DNA of 64,000 bases from Lentzea jiangxiensis. GTDB lineage: Bacteria > Actinomycetota > Actinomycetes > Mycobacteriales > Pseudonocardiaceae. The stretch covers positions 47,084-111,083 of the forward strand of contig NZ_FNIX01000022.1 of the NCBI RefSeq assembly GCF_900104175.1, written 5' to 3'. The first letter of the stretch is position 1; each line of letters opens with the position of its first letter. This document shows positions 43,221 through 52,224 of the stretch, piece after piece. Position numbers and translations under genes: made by a program. The notes under the pieces are model-generated. The model was not told the DNA's origin and searched no databases. It saw only the letters and a program-made list of their open reading frames with translations.

Positions 43221-45914
43221 TCAGGTGCGCAAGCTCCACTGCTGGTTGCCGGCGCCGTTGCAGGTCCAGAGGATGGTCTTGGTTCCGTTCGCGGTGCCGG
43301 CGCCGTTGGCGTCCAGGCACAACCCCGACTGCACACCCGTGATCGTACCGTTGACGTTCACGTTCCACTGCTGGCTCGTCTGGCTGTTGCAGTCCCAGAT
43401 CACCACTGCGGTGCCGTTGCCAGTACCCCCGTTGCCGGCGGCCAGACACTTGTTGCCGTATACCTGCAGCTGTTTGGCCGAGGTGTAGGTGAAGAGCTGG
43501 TTGGTGCCGCCGTGGCAGTCCCACAACTGCGCCTGTGTGCCGTTGGCCGTGCTCGCGCCACCGATGTCGAGGCACCGGCCGGACTGGCCGCCCACGATCG
43601 AGCCACCCTGCTGACCACCGCCGCTCTGCCGCCGAACGAGCGATTTCGACTCTGCTGACCGACTTCCTCGCGCGTCGAGCACGTAGAGCCGGTAGTCACC
43701 GGCGGTGGCGGGGACGTCGATCGTCGTCGCCGATCCGCTCGCCCTGGTCATCGTCGGACCGGCGGTGAAGGTCGTCGTACCCAGCGGGGCCAGCCAGACG
43801 GTGCTGGTCCCGTCGCCGATGCTCCGGATCGGAACCGATGACACGCCGGCGCCGACGAACGTGCTGTCCGGCAGGGCGTAGTCCGGCCGGGAGAGATTGC
43901 TCAACGGGATGACGTCCCGGTATGCGTCCTCCAGTCCGGAGTTCACGGCGATGCCGTGCGCGGCCGCTGGCCAGACGTAGTCCGAGGAGACGAGGATGTC
44001 CTGAATGGTGCTGTTCGGCAGGTTCTTGTTGGAAACCTTGTTGATCGGACCGTACGTCTGCGTGATGCTCAGGTCGTGTTTGCGTCCGAAGTCGTCGGAG
44101 TTGATGAGCCACGTGAGGTTCTTGTCCACGCTCAGGACGTTGTCGCGGAAGGTCATGTGCGCCGAGCCCTCGTCCGGGTGAAGTCCGTACTTGTGCCCGG
44201 ACGGGACACCCTGGAGGTAGTTGTTGGTGATCGTGGTTCCCGGCTGGCTGCCGAGCGTGTAGATAGGGGCCGTGTCGTTGAGGCGCTGCACCGTGTCGAT
44301 GATGTGGTTGTAACTGATGTTGTTGTTCCGTGCCGTGGTCGTCGGCCGGTTGGGCGCGATGGAACCCGATGAGCCGTCGAAGTTCCACCATCCCCAGCCA
44401 AGCGTGATGCCGCTCCACGGAGCTTTTTCGATCCGGTTGTGCTGCACGGTCAGGGTGTCGGCGAAGTACGCCGAGATGGGACTGTGCCCGTTGAACAAAA
44501 CTGCACTGTCGTAAAGATAGTTGTTCTTGATCTCGATGTTCTTCGGGAGTCCTTCGACTTGCGCGGAGTACTTCTCGCGGTTCGTCGGTGTGTGGTCCCC
44601 GATGTAGACGTGCTGCGGATGGCCCACGGTGATCGCGGACCCGGCTACGTCGTTCGTGTAGTTCCCGATCAACTGCGTGTTCTGCACGTCGTTGACCATG
44701 TTGATCCCGTCGACACCGGTGTGCTGCACCCGGTTGCGGCGCAGCGTTATACCGTCGGCGTTCTCCAGCTGGATGATGCCCGGCGCGGTGTCGACATTGC
44801 GGTAGTAGTAGACGTGGAAGTTGCCCTTGACGTACACGGTGTTGCCGAGGTTGCCCTGCTGGGCCTGCTTGAACGCGGAGCCGGCCACGGTGAAGAGGTT
44901 CCAGTCCGAGTGCTGCACCGTGATCCCGGAGAACGTGATGTTGCGCGCGTGGTTGGTCGTGGACGTGCCGGACACCCGAAGCAGGGTGGACACGTTGTTC
45001 GGCGCATAGACCGTCGCGGTCGCCATGTTCTCCGAGTCGGCCTTGTAGTAGTACACCGTTTGACTCGACTTGTCGAAGTAGAACTCGCCCGGCGCGTCCA
45101 GGAACTCGTAGGCGTTCATGAACTTGTGACTTCCGCCGGACTGGAAGTTGCCGTTGAACGCGCCCTGCGCAATGGCCGCGCCCGGTTGCTGGAACAGCGC
45201 AACGCGGTTGGCGCCGTCGCTGCTGGTGGTGATCTGGCGGACTCCTGCGATGGCCGTCTGCCAGGTCGTCGCCGTCTCGACTTCGATGTCGTCAGGATTG
45301 CGGGAGATGGCGGGCAGATCGGTCAGTCCGTACTTGGCGCCGTCACACTGCGAGCCCGACTCCAACGCCCATGGAGCCTGACCGGCGTTGATGCTGTACG
45401 TGCCGTAGCACCCTTGCGAGTTGATCGTTTTGGCGGCCATGAAAGCCCGCTTGTCGTTGATGTAGAGCGCCCGCAGCTTGTTGCTGCGGTTGAGCGGAGC
45501 CTTCCAGATGTTGCCCCCGTGCTGCGTCCAACCGGTCACCTGCACGCCACCGCTCAGGACCGGCGTCTCGTTCTGGTATGCCGAATAGATGACCCTGTAG
45601 CCGTTCGTGCCCGAGTCGCTCGGCGTGAAGTCGACGGTGCTGGCTATCTGGTAGTTCCCGCCGCGAAGGTAAACGTGGATGTCCCCGGACATGTTGGCGT
45701 TCACCGCGCGAACAGCGTCCCGAGCACGCGGTAGAGTCTTGAACGGGGCCGTGATCGTCCCCGAATTGGCATCATTTCCGTCGGGAGCGACGTAATACGT
45801 TTCCTGGACGGCGGCCGAGGCACGCGCTTGGTCTGCCGTGACCGGTAACAGTGCGGCGGACACCAGCACCGCGAGGGCCAACGATGACGTTCTGACGATG
45901 ACGCCTGTTTTCAC
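43221..45914 (-). CDS. Secreted right-handed beta-helix enzyme with ricin lectin
   Basis: The protein has 897 residues from GTG 45914. The signal peptide is ~1-34 (cut near ARASA). TYYVAPDGNDANSGTITAPF, then FKTLPRARDAVRA, is the usual opening of large parallel beta-helix glycosidases (GH141/GH110-like). Many Asn-ladder rungs follow (ENADGITLRRNRVQHTGVDG, NIEIKNNYLYDSAVLFNG, HNRIEKAPWSGITLGW, RNNNISYNHIIDTVQRLNDT) up to ~640. A small beta domain is at ~690-760 and a ricin trefoil at ~775-897. It is probably a polysaccharide hydrolase of plant cell wall; the exact family needs alignment. It is monocistronic, ending in the hairpin at 43171. Confidence 0.82.
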   Translation of the reverse strand: MKTGVIVRTSSLALAVLVSAALLPVTADQARASAAVQETYYVAPDGNDANSGTITAPFKTLPRARDAVRAVNANMSGDIHVYLRGGNYQIASTVDFTPSDSGTNGYRVIYSAYQNETPVLSGGVQVTGWTQHGGNIWKAPLNRSNKLRALYINDKRAFMAAKTINSQGCYGTYSINAGQAPWALESGSQCDGAKYGLTDLPAISRNPDDIEVETATTWQTAIAGVRQITTSSDGANRVALFQQPGAAIAQGAFNGNFQSGGSHKFMNAYEFLDAPGEFYFDKSSQTVYYYKADSENMATATVYAPNNVSTLLRVSGTSTTNHARNITFSGITVQHSDWNLFTVAGSAFKQAQQGNLGNTVYVKGNFHVYYYRNVDTAPGIIQLENADGITLRRNRVQHTGVDGINMVNDVQNTQLIGNYTNDVAGSAITVGHPQHVYIGDHTPTNREKYSAQVEGLPKNIEIKNNYLYDSAVLFNGHSPISAYFADTLTVQHNRIEKAPWSGITLGWGWWNFDGSSGSIAPNRPTTTARNNNISYNHIIDTVQRLNDTAPIYTLGSQPGTTITNNYLQGVPSGHKYGLHPDEGSAHMTFRDNVLSVDKNLTWLINSDDFGRKHDLSITQTYGPINKVSNKNLPNSTIQDILVSSDYVWPAAAHGIAVNSGLEDAYRDVIPLSNLSRPDYALPDSTFVGAGVSSVPIRSIGDGTSTVWLAPLGTTTFTAGPTMTRASGSATTIDVPATAGDYRLYVLDARGSRSAESKSLVRRQSGGGQQGGSIVGGQSGRCLDIGGASTANGTQAQLWDCHGGTNQLFTYTSAKQLQVYGNKCLAAGNGGTGNGTAVVIWDCNSQTSQQWNVNVNGTITGVQSGLCLDANGAGTANGTKTILWTCNGAGNQQWSLRT

Positions 45915-46499
45915 CCTGCTCTTCCCTTCGCTTGTTCGCGAACAGACAGGCCGTGGCGGAGCACCGGTCCGCGGCGAGGACGAGCGCCCAACGGCAAGCC
46001 TCGGACCATCGCGCTCGCGAACCAACCAACGTCACCTTCCAGCAAGCTGGGCGACATCGGGGAGCTGTGGCAGACATCTGCCACACTTGTCAGCCCTCAA
46101 CCGTGACGCGAAGACCCGGCACTTCACGCGCGACGAACTGGAACAGCCGAAGCCCTCCCGCGCCAGCGCCACGCGCGGCGCTCTCGATCCGGACGTCGTG
46201 GCCGCCTCGGCCTGGACCGCCACGCGGACCGTGCGACGTCCTCACGTGTGAGCGACCGTACGGAACCGATGAGGGTTCCCGGCGAGGAACGCCCTGTCCT
46301 CGGGTCGGAGTTGTGGACGTCGGTCGCCGAGTTGGCGCTGCAAGACGGTCAGTTGGTGGCGAAGACGCGGACGACGGCAAGGTGCGTGAAGCGAACCCGC
46401 ACGAGACGCGACCATGCCCGACGACCGTCAGCCGCGCCGACGCCCACGAACTGCGCGGACGTAGGTTTTTCGGCACGCACAACGTCAGGTGGGTGGCGC
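45915..46499. other. Upstream region of the beta-helix gene, otherwise empty
   Basis: I see no convincing gene or operator. A plus frame starting GTG at ~46248 (SDRTEPMRVPGEERPVLG) has fair codon use for ~40 codons but no recognisable continuation. Confidence 0.35.
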
Positions 46500-46992
46500 G
46501 AGGCGTGGTGGTGCGAAGGCGAGCACATCGGGAAGAGGGCCGTCGTAGGGTTCGACGTCGACCAGCACGCTGTGGGCGCTGGGTCCTTGGGTGAACCCGT
46601 TGCGGCGCAGCCACAAACCGACGCCCTGCTCGGTCATGGCGACCCTACAACCAGTCGGATCAGCTCGACCACCGCCTGGCGGGTCCACATCGGGCCGCCG
46701 ATCAGCAGTTCCCCGGAGTGTGGTCGGCCATCGCCGCGAACAACGTGCCCCGGTCCTCCACGCTGATCAGTTCGGCAGGGCCGGGACGCCCCTTGCGGGT
46801 CGCCAGGCCGTCGCGACCGTCCTGCCGGTAGGCCCGCCACCAGGTGCCCACCGACCGTTGGGAGACTCCGAACACCTCGGCGGCCCGCCGATAGCCCTCG
46901 ACCCGACCGGACTCCAACGCGGCCACCACCCGCAACAGCAGCACCTCACGCTCCGCAGGCGATAACCGGTGCGCACCCTCGACCGCGATCAC
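46500..46992 (-). pseudogene. IS630-type transposase remnant with two frameshifts
   Basis: The frame starting ~46992 reads RVEGYRRAAEVFGVSQRSVG, TWWRAYRQDGRDGLATRKGR and FAAMADHTPG, the HTH N-terminus of IS630/winged-helix transposases. It shifts to ELLIGGPMWTRQAVVELIRL, then to VAMTEQGVGLWLRRNGFTQG. The DDE catalytic domain is absent; after 46600 the sequence is unrelated. It is dead. It separates the beta-helix gene from the GH27 gene. Confidence 0.75.
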
Positions 46993-47092
46993 AAGTGATC
47001 GACCTACCGAAAGATGATCACTTTCGACTCGGAAATACGAGCCGATGCAGTCGTGCAGAGGCCTGGCAGTCAGCGCTTCTTCTCGTGCTAAA

Positions 47093-47106
47093 TGTTAACG
47101 CTAAAG
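47093..47106. promoter_or_regulatory. Possible LacI-family operator upstream of the GH27 gene
   Basis: TGTTAACGCTAAAG is close to the TGTTAnCGnTAACA-type dyads bound by LacI-family regulators in actinomycetes, with a central CG. The right arm is imperfect. It lies 320 bases before the start codon in an A+T-richer stretch that should hold the promoter. Confidence 0.35.
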
Positions 47107-47425
47107 AAGGCCTACCTGGCGTCGAATCATCGTCGAACAGTTGTCAAGGAACCACGTAACCGCAGGTATAAGCAGCACTAAAGCCTAAGCGAGGGCACCC
47201 GAACGGTGGTACATACGTTCTTGCGGAGACGCTCTTGTGAGCGTGAACAATGGGTGCGACACTGTCTCCGTCGAAGCCTGCGCCGCTGACGGAAGCCGCC
47301 GCGTCACAGCCCGCCGGCGGATCCGTCGAACCCGGAATTCCGGAGCAACGGGCAGCGCTGTGCCCGGCCGTGCGGCAGCACGGATGGCAGCCGGAAAGCC
47401 GTACGCACCGAGGAGTGAGATCAGG

Positions 47426-49084
47426 GTGACAGCAACACGACTTCCCCGTCCTCGCAGGGCGGCAACGCTGTTAGCGGCAGGCGTGCTGCTGCTGTCCGCG
47501 ATGACGGCGGTACTGCATACGTCGTCCGCGGGGGCGTTGGAGAACGGTGTGGCACGCACGCCACCGATGGGGTGGAACTCGTGGAACACGTTCGGCTGCA
47601 ACATCAACGAGGCGTTGATCAGGCAGATGGCCGATGCGATGGTCAACTCCGGCATGCGTGCCGCGGGCTACGAGTACGTCGTGGTGGACGACTGCTGGAT
47701 GAACCCGAACCGGGACTCGGCGGGCAACCTCCAAGGCGACCCGAGCCGGTTTCCCAGCGGCATGAAGGCGCTCGGCGACTACATCCACGGCAAGGGCCTC
47801 AAGTTCGGGATCTACCAGGCGCCGTTGGCCGAGACGTGCGCCCAGTACTTCAACTCCTACCCCGGTTCGACCGGGGCGCTGGGCCACGAGGAGCAGGACG
47901 CCCGCCAGTTCGCGGCCTGGGGCGTGGACTTCCTCAAGTACGACTGGTGCTCGCCCAGCGGCACGATCGACGACCAGGTGCGCACGTTCGCCAAGATGCG
48001 CGACGCCCTCGCGGCCACCGGGCGTCCGATCGTCTACAGCATCAACTCCAACAGCATCCACGACAAGACCGGGCCCCGGCGCAACTGGGGCGACGTGGCG
48101 AACATGTGGCGCACCACCGAGGACATCACCAACAAGTGGGACACCGGGCAGACCAACGGCTACCCGATGGGCATCCAGAACATCGTCAACGTCACCGTGC
48201 CCCTGGCGTCCTACGCCCAGCCAGGCGGGTTCAACGACCCGGACATGATGGAAGTCGGGCGCGGCGGCATGAACGACACCGAGATGCGCAGCCACTTCGC
48301 CCTGTGGGCGATCATGGCCTCGCCCCTCATCGCGGGCAACGACCTGCGCAACATGGACGCCGCCACGTCGACCATCCTGAAGAACGCGAACCTCATCGCC
48401 ATCAACCAGGACAGCCTCGGCCTGCAGGCCAGGCAGGTCTCCAACGACGGCACCCGCCGCGTCCTGGCCAAGCGGCTGGCCAACGGCAACGTCGCGGTCG
48501 CCCTGTTCAACCAGGGCGGCGGCACGACCACCATCTCGACCACGGCGAGCGCGATCGGCCTGTCGGGCAGCTCGTTCACGCTGCGCGACGCCTGGACCAA
48601 CGGCACGACCACCACCTCCGGCGCCATCTCGGCCAGCGTCCCGGCGCACGGCACCGCGGTGTACGTCGTCAGCGGTGGCGGGGGCCCCGCGCCCACGTCG
48701 TTCTCCTTGGTCAGCCAGAGCTCCGGCCGCTGCCTGGACATCCCCGGCAGCACGCCGACCAACGGCGCCCTGGCCCAGATCTGGGACTGCAACAGCCAGA
48801 CCAACCAGCGCTTCACCACGACCGCGGCCGGTGAGCTGCGCGCCTACGACGACGCGAAGTGCCTGGACGTCTACAACCAGGGCACGGCCAACGGCACCGC
48901 CGTGACGTTGTGGGACTGCAACGGCCAGGGCAACCAGCAGTTCCGCGTCAACTCCGACGGCAGCGTGACGGCGGTGGCGTCGGGCAAGTGCCTGGACGTC
49001 AACGGCGGCGCGACCGCCAACGGGACGAAGGTCATCATCTGGGACTGCCACGGCGGCACCAACCAGAAGTGGACCCGCACCTGA
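47426..49084 (+). CDS. Secreted GH27 alpha-galactosidase with ricin lectin
   Basis: The protein has 552 residues from GTG 47426, chosen for GAGGAG upstream and a normal signal peptide (~1-36, ending SSAGA); ATG 47384 is possible. The catalytic domain opens with RTPPMGWNSWNTFGCNINEA. Nucleophile D173 is in FLKYDWC and acid/base D273 in FNDPDMMEVG. YEYVVVDDCWM completes the site. A beta-sandwich follows to ~415, then a ricin trefoil ~425-552. It removes alpha-galactose (or beta-L-arabinopyranose) from galactomannan or gum side chains. It is the only one of the lectin enzymes after 24 kb on the plus strand. A terminator hairpin follows directly. Confidence 0.94.
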   Translation: MTATRLPRPRRAATLLAAGVLLLSAMTAVLHTSSAGALENGVARTPPMGWNSWNTFGCNINEALIRQMADAMVNSGMRAAGYEYVVVDDCWMNPNRDSAGNLQGDPSRFPSGMKALGDYIHGKGLKFGIYQAPLAETCAQYFNSYPGSTGALGHEEQDARQFAAWGVDFLKYDWCSPSGTIDDQVRTFAKMRDALAATGRPIVYSINSNSIHDKTGPRRNWGDVANMWRTTEDITNKWDTGQTNGYPMGIQNIVNVTVPLASYAQPGGFNDPDMMEVGRGGMNDTEMRSHFALWAIMASPLIAGNDLRNMDAATSTILKNANLIAINQDSLGLQARQVSNDGTRRVLAKRLANGNVAVALFNQGGGTTTISTTASAIGLSGSSFTLRDAWTNGTTTTSGAISASVPAHGTAVYVVSGGGGPAPTSFSLVSQSSGRCLDIPGSTPTNGALAQIWDCNSQTNQRFTTTAAGELRAYDDAKCLDVYNQGTANGTAVTLWDCNGQGNQQFRVNSDGSVTAVASGKCLDVNGGATANGTKVIIWDCHGGTNQKWTRT

Positions 49085-49090
49085 TCCCCA

Positions 49091-49121
49091 GGCGGCGACC
49101 GCGGACTCCGCGGTCGCCGCC
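49091..49121. terminator. Hairpin terminator, 14-bp perfect stem
   Basis: Arms 49091-49104 and 49108-49121 around ACT, seven bases after the GH27 stop. Confidence 0.85.
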
Positions 49122-49333
49122 AACGCCAACCGCACATCGTCCGCAGCTACTTCCAGACTCGCCACGTCCGCTACGCCATCATGTGGGCAACCGAACGCTT
49201 TCGGCTCAACACGTGTCCAAGGTGTCCAATACCGCGTGAACAAGCTTGCCACGCGTGGGCGCTCGAGTCCTTTTCGGACATTCGGCCACCCGAGCGCGGC
49301 AGCCCGTTCTGCGAGGTCGCTGCAGATCGCCGG

Positions 49334-49789
49334 TCAGAAGCTGAACTCGCGGATCGCGGCGCCGCCCACCGCGGCCGTCTCCTGGAAGAACCGCACCAGG
49401 CCGACGTAGTGGTCCCGCAAGTAGTCGAGGTCGTCGGCGTCCCACAGGTGCCTCATCGGGTAGACCTCCTCCGCGCTGAGCTTCGCCGGATCATAGTGGC
49501 TCACCAGCACCTCGACGGGTGTGGCGCTGAGGGCGTCGGCGGCCTTGGCGATCATCTGCTCACTCCAGCCGAACCGCGTGGCTTCCTCGTCGATCGGATC
49601 GCCGTCCTCGTACAGGTCCACGTCCACGCCGGCCGCACGCAACAGGAACCCGATGCCGGCCCACGCCTTCTCCAGGAAGCAGTACGGCCGGCTCTCGTCC
49701 TCCACGAACTCCTCCGCCGACTCGGGATTCTCGAACGCCCGGTCCAGTTCCTCCGGCGTGACCCTTGTGAACGACAACGTCATACCCAT
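49334..49789 (-). CDS. DUF1877 (YfbM) family protein
   Basis: The protein has 151 residues; ATG 49789 has GGGGGAG upstream. MGMTLSFTRVTPEELDRAFE is the family's usual opening (MGM.. VTPEELxxL). LEKAWAGIGFLL is the conserved KAWxxIHxLL position, and later YGPxR-like VLVSHYDPAKLSAEEV and LRDHYVGLVRFFQETAAVGG complete it. It is cytoplasmic, acidic and without catalytic motifs. Such proteins are common beside toxin-immunity and other conflict loci. The nearest same-strand gene upstream is the unknown 50022-50513. Confidence 0.85.
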   Translation of the reverse strand: MGMTLSFTRVTPEELDRAFENPESAEEFVEDESRPYCFLEKAWAGIGFLLRAAGVDVDLYEDGDPIDEEATRFGWSEQMIAKAADALSATPVEVLVSHYDPAKLSAEEVYPMRHLWDADDLDYLRDHYVGLVRFFQETAAVGGAAIREFSF

Positions 49790-50021
49790 GACAACTCCCC
49801 CGTCGGCTGCTTCAACCGGGTGGCAGCTTGCCATGCCAGCGCCGGGTCGCCGGGTCACCGCCAGGTAGCAGTCGCCCTGAAAGGCGAGGGAGGGCAGCCA
49901 CGACCACACGGTTCATGTGCAGTGGCCGGGCTGCTCGACCGGCGTCGCCATGTCCCCGACCACGTCGGTCATGTGCCAGAAGCATCGCGGAGCAGTCGGA
50001 CGTACTCGCCGATCGCGGAAC

Positions 50022-50513
50022 TCACCACCACGGTGGCTCTGCCTCGGGTTCGAAAAGGGCCGCGTACAACGTCACTTCGTCACGACCGGGCACCACTGCC
50101 AGCGGCACCGGAGTCTCCAGGTGGTGGACGGGAACCAGCCGCAACCCGTGCACCTGCACCAGGTCGAGCACCCGCGACTCGAACGGCCCGGCGGGGCGGG
50201 AGAGGAGCTCGCCGGCCCCGCAACCGTCCTCGCCGAACGCCAGCACCACCGCGTACGGGCCCACCATCGACAGCTTGACGAGCAGCAGCCGACTGCCGCG
50301 CACGAAGTAGGTGAAAGCGACTTCGTGGTTGATGTCCGTGTCGTCCTCGGTCTCCCCCGTGGCCGACAGGTCGAGCAGGAGCGCCGAGTACGGATCGCGT
50401 TTCACCATCTCCCGCGCGAAATCACGCCGTGGAGCAGCGACATCCCCGTACGCCTTGCGCAGGTCCGCTTCGTACAGCGAACGGATCGATGTGGCGCTCC
50501 TGCTCTTCCCCAT
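50022..50513 (-). CDS. Hypothetical acidic protein
   Basis: This is a 163-residue protein; ATG 50513 has GAAGG. No domain is recognised. The N-terminal ~45 residues are helical and basic (RSLYEADLRKAYGDVAAPRR); the rest alternates beta strands (HEVAFTYFVRGSRLLLVKLS, RLVPVHHLETPVPLAVVPGR) and ends EPEAEPPWW. No signal or TM segment. Size, acidity and company (DUF1877, DUF7336) recall immunity-type proteins, but this is only a suggestion. Confidence 0.6.
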   Translation of the reverse strand: MGKSRSATSIRSLYEADLRKAYGDVAAPRRDFAREMVKRDPYSALLLDLSATGETEDDTDINHEVAFTYFVRGSRLLLVKLSMVGPYAVVLAFGEDGCGAGELLSRPAGPFESRVLDLVQVHGLRLVPVHHLETPVPLAVVPGRDEVTLYAALFEPEAEPPWW

Positions 50514-50541
50514 CAGTACCTTCGGCCTGTCATCGGCGTCC

Positions 50542-50820
50542 TCAGACCACGACGAACCCCGTGGTCCACTCGTCTTCGTCCAGCGTGTACTCGTCGATGT
50601 GGAAGCACTCCGGTTCGTCGCAGAACCCGTCGAGCTCCTTGGCTCGCTCGATACGGGCCGACGCGTTCTCCCGTGAGGAGTAGACGCCGAGCAGTTTCAC
50701 GTCGTCACCCTTCTCCTCGTGGGCCGAGAACTCGCCGTCAGGTTCGAAGTGCTTGACCGCCCCGCTCTCGTCTTCGGCGACGTGATGCACATGCCAGAGC
50801 AGGAAAACCCGGTCGCCCAT
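50542..50820 (-). CDS. DUF7336 family small protein
   Basis: This is a 92-residue protein from ATG 50820. VFLLWHVHHVAED, then KLLGVYSSRENASARIERAK, FHIDEYTLDEDEWTTGFV, is the pattern of DUF7336 (short proteins starting YLLWH and ending DEYxLDxDxWxxGF). It is cytoplasmic; function unknown. It is 28 bases upstream of 50022-50513 on the same strand, so the two are probably co-transcribed. Confidence 0.8.
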   Translation of the reverse strand: MGDRVFLLWHVHHVAEDESGAVKHFEPDGEFSAHEEKGDDVKLLGVYSSRENASARIERAKELDGFCDEPECFHIDEYTLDEDEWTTGFVVV

Positions 50821-50970
50821 GCGAATCGCTCCGCCAGTTTCGTTCGAAGTGCTTCTTGATCTTCATTGTGTTCAGGGCCGGGCTCTGTCGTACTTGCCTT
50901 TGGGGAACGCCGTGGCAGCGTCGCTACGTCGCCCGCTTCGAGGCGTCGTAGGACCGACCGTCCTGGACGG

Positions 50971-51912
50971 TCAGGCGCGCTCGACGGAGTCGGCCTGCGG
51001 GCCGCGGTCGCTTTGCCGGATGCGGAAGCGCACCCGCTCGCCGGCCACCAGAGGCTCGGTGCCGGAGACCACCGAGACGTGCACGAACAGGTCGGGCCCG
51101 CCCGCGTCGGGGGTGATGAAGCCGAAGCCGCGGTCGGCGTCGTAGCGGGCCACCGTGCCGTCGCCGGCGCGGGCTGCGGGCCGGGCGGCCGAACGGGCCT
51201 GGCTGGGCGCTGCGGCGGCCTCCACCGGCTCGCCGGCGGCCACGAACCGCACCTCGCGCGCCTGACGACCCTGGTCCACGGTGACCGTGGTGAACGAGAC
51301 CCGGTCGCCCTCCACCGGCAGGTACCGGTCGTCGACCAGGGCGCGCTCGTGCAGGAACACGTCGCCCGCCCCGTCGTCGGCGGCCACGAAGCCGAACGAC
51401 TTCTCCTCGTCGAACCACAGCACCGAGCCGTCGGCACCGTCGCCGGCCGCGACCAGAGGGGCCTTGCGGACCCCGGCGTCGAAGCTCAGCGGCACCAGGT
51501 GCTGGGCCTGCGGTCCCTTCTCCCCCGCGGTGACGATGAAGGCCACCCGCTGCCCGGCCGCGAGGACGCCCCCGGTGACGATGGAGGAGGAGTGCACGAA
51601 CACCTCCGCACCCCCGCCGTCCGGCGCGGCGAACCCGTACCCCTTGGCCGGCTCGTACCAGGAGACGGTGGCGAGCACGCCCAAGGTCGCGTCGGGCGCG
51701 GTGTCCCCGGTGACAACGACGTGCAGCGCCTGCGGACCGCGGGGTCCCTCACCGGTCTCGAACTCCACCGTCTGGCCCTCGCGCAGCCCCCGGGCCGCGC
51801 CTTCGCCCTGCACCTGCGAGACGTGCACGAAGATGTCGGCGCTGCCGTCGTCGGGGGCGAGGAAGCCGAAGCCGCGCTCGAGGTCGTACCAGCGGACGGT
51901 TCCCTGCTGCAC
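50971..51912 (-). CDS. Protein of four tandem cold-shock domains
   Basis: The protein has 313 residues from GTG 51912 (AGGAG six bases upstream; ATG 52059 is less likely). Four complete CSDs with RNP1/RNP2 pairs are visible: GFGFLAP/DIFVHVS (~1-68), GYGFAAP/EVFVHSS (~74-142), SFGFVAA/DVFLHER (~158-222) and GFGFITP/DLFVHVS (~245-313). Between CSD3 and CSD4 is an Ala-rich linker. Bacterial Csps are normally one domain of ~67 residues. CSD3 lacks one aromatic of RNP1 (SFGF) and has Leu-His in RNP2. It should bind single-stranded RNA or DNA, with four linked sites giving high avidity. Confidence 0.88.
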   Translation of the reverse strand: MQQGTVRWYDLERGFGFLAPDDGSADIFVHVSQVQGEGAARGLREGQTVEFETGEGPRGPQALHVVVTGDTAPDATLGVLATVSWYEPAKGYGFAAPDGGGAEVFVHSSSIVTGGVLAAGQRVAFIVTAGEKGPQAQHLVPLSFDAGVRKAPLVAAGDGADGSVLWFDEEKSFGFVAADDGAGDVFLHERALVDDRYLPVEGDRVSFTTVTVDQGRQAREVRFVAAGEPVEAAAAPSQARSAARPAARAGDGTVARYDADRGFGFITPDAGGPDLFVHVSVVSGTEPLVAGERVRFRIRQSDRGPQADSVERA

Positions 51913-52193
51913 TGTGCACTCCTGGTCTAGCGGATGGTCGAGGGTCCAGTGTCCCAGGCGCCGTCCGCACCTCCCGATCCCGACTCGCCGCAGCTCCGCC
52001 GTCAGCACATCGCCGAAGTCACCGAGTTCGCGCGCCGTCACCAGGCATTGCCCAGGCATGCGGACGTGCGAGGTGCCGAACTGCGCCTGGTGGTCTGATC
52101 AGCGTCTCAGACCGCTGCGGATTTCCTATTCGTCGGTCAAGCCGCCGATGATCTCGGACGCGAAAATCGGCAGATTCGCCACATCAAAGCCAT

Positions 52194-52224
52194 AGGTGCT
52201 CAAATTTGTTTGAGCACCTTTTTT
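52194..52224 (+). terminator. Classical intrinsic terminator (11-bp stem plus T run) without an obvious gene
   Basis: Arms AGGTGCTCAAA (52194-52204) and TTTGAGCACCT (52209-52219) with loop TTTG are followed by TTTTTT. Its polarity is plus strand. The nearest gene upstream (50971-51912) runs the other way, so it may end an unannotated RNA. Confidence 0.8.

Noticed and set aside
49790..49909. N-terminal extension of the DUF1877 protein
   Set aside because: Family members begin MGM, and GGGGGAG precedes ATG 49789.
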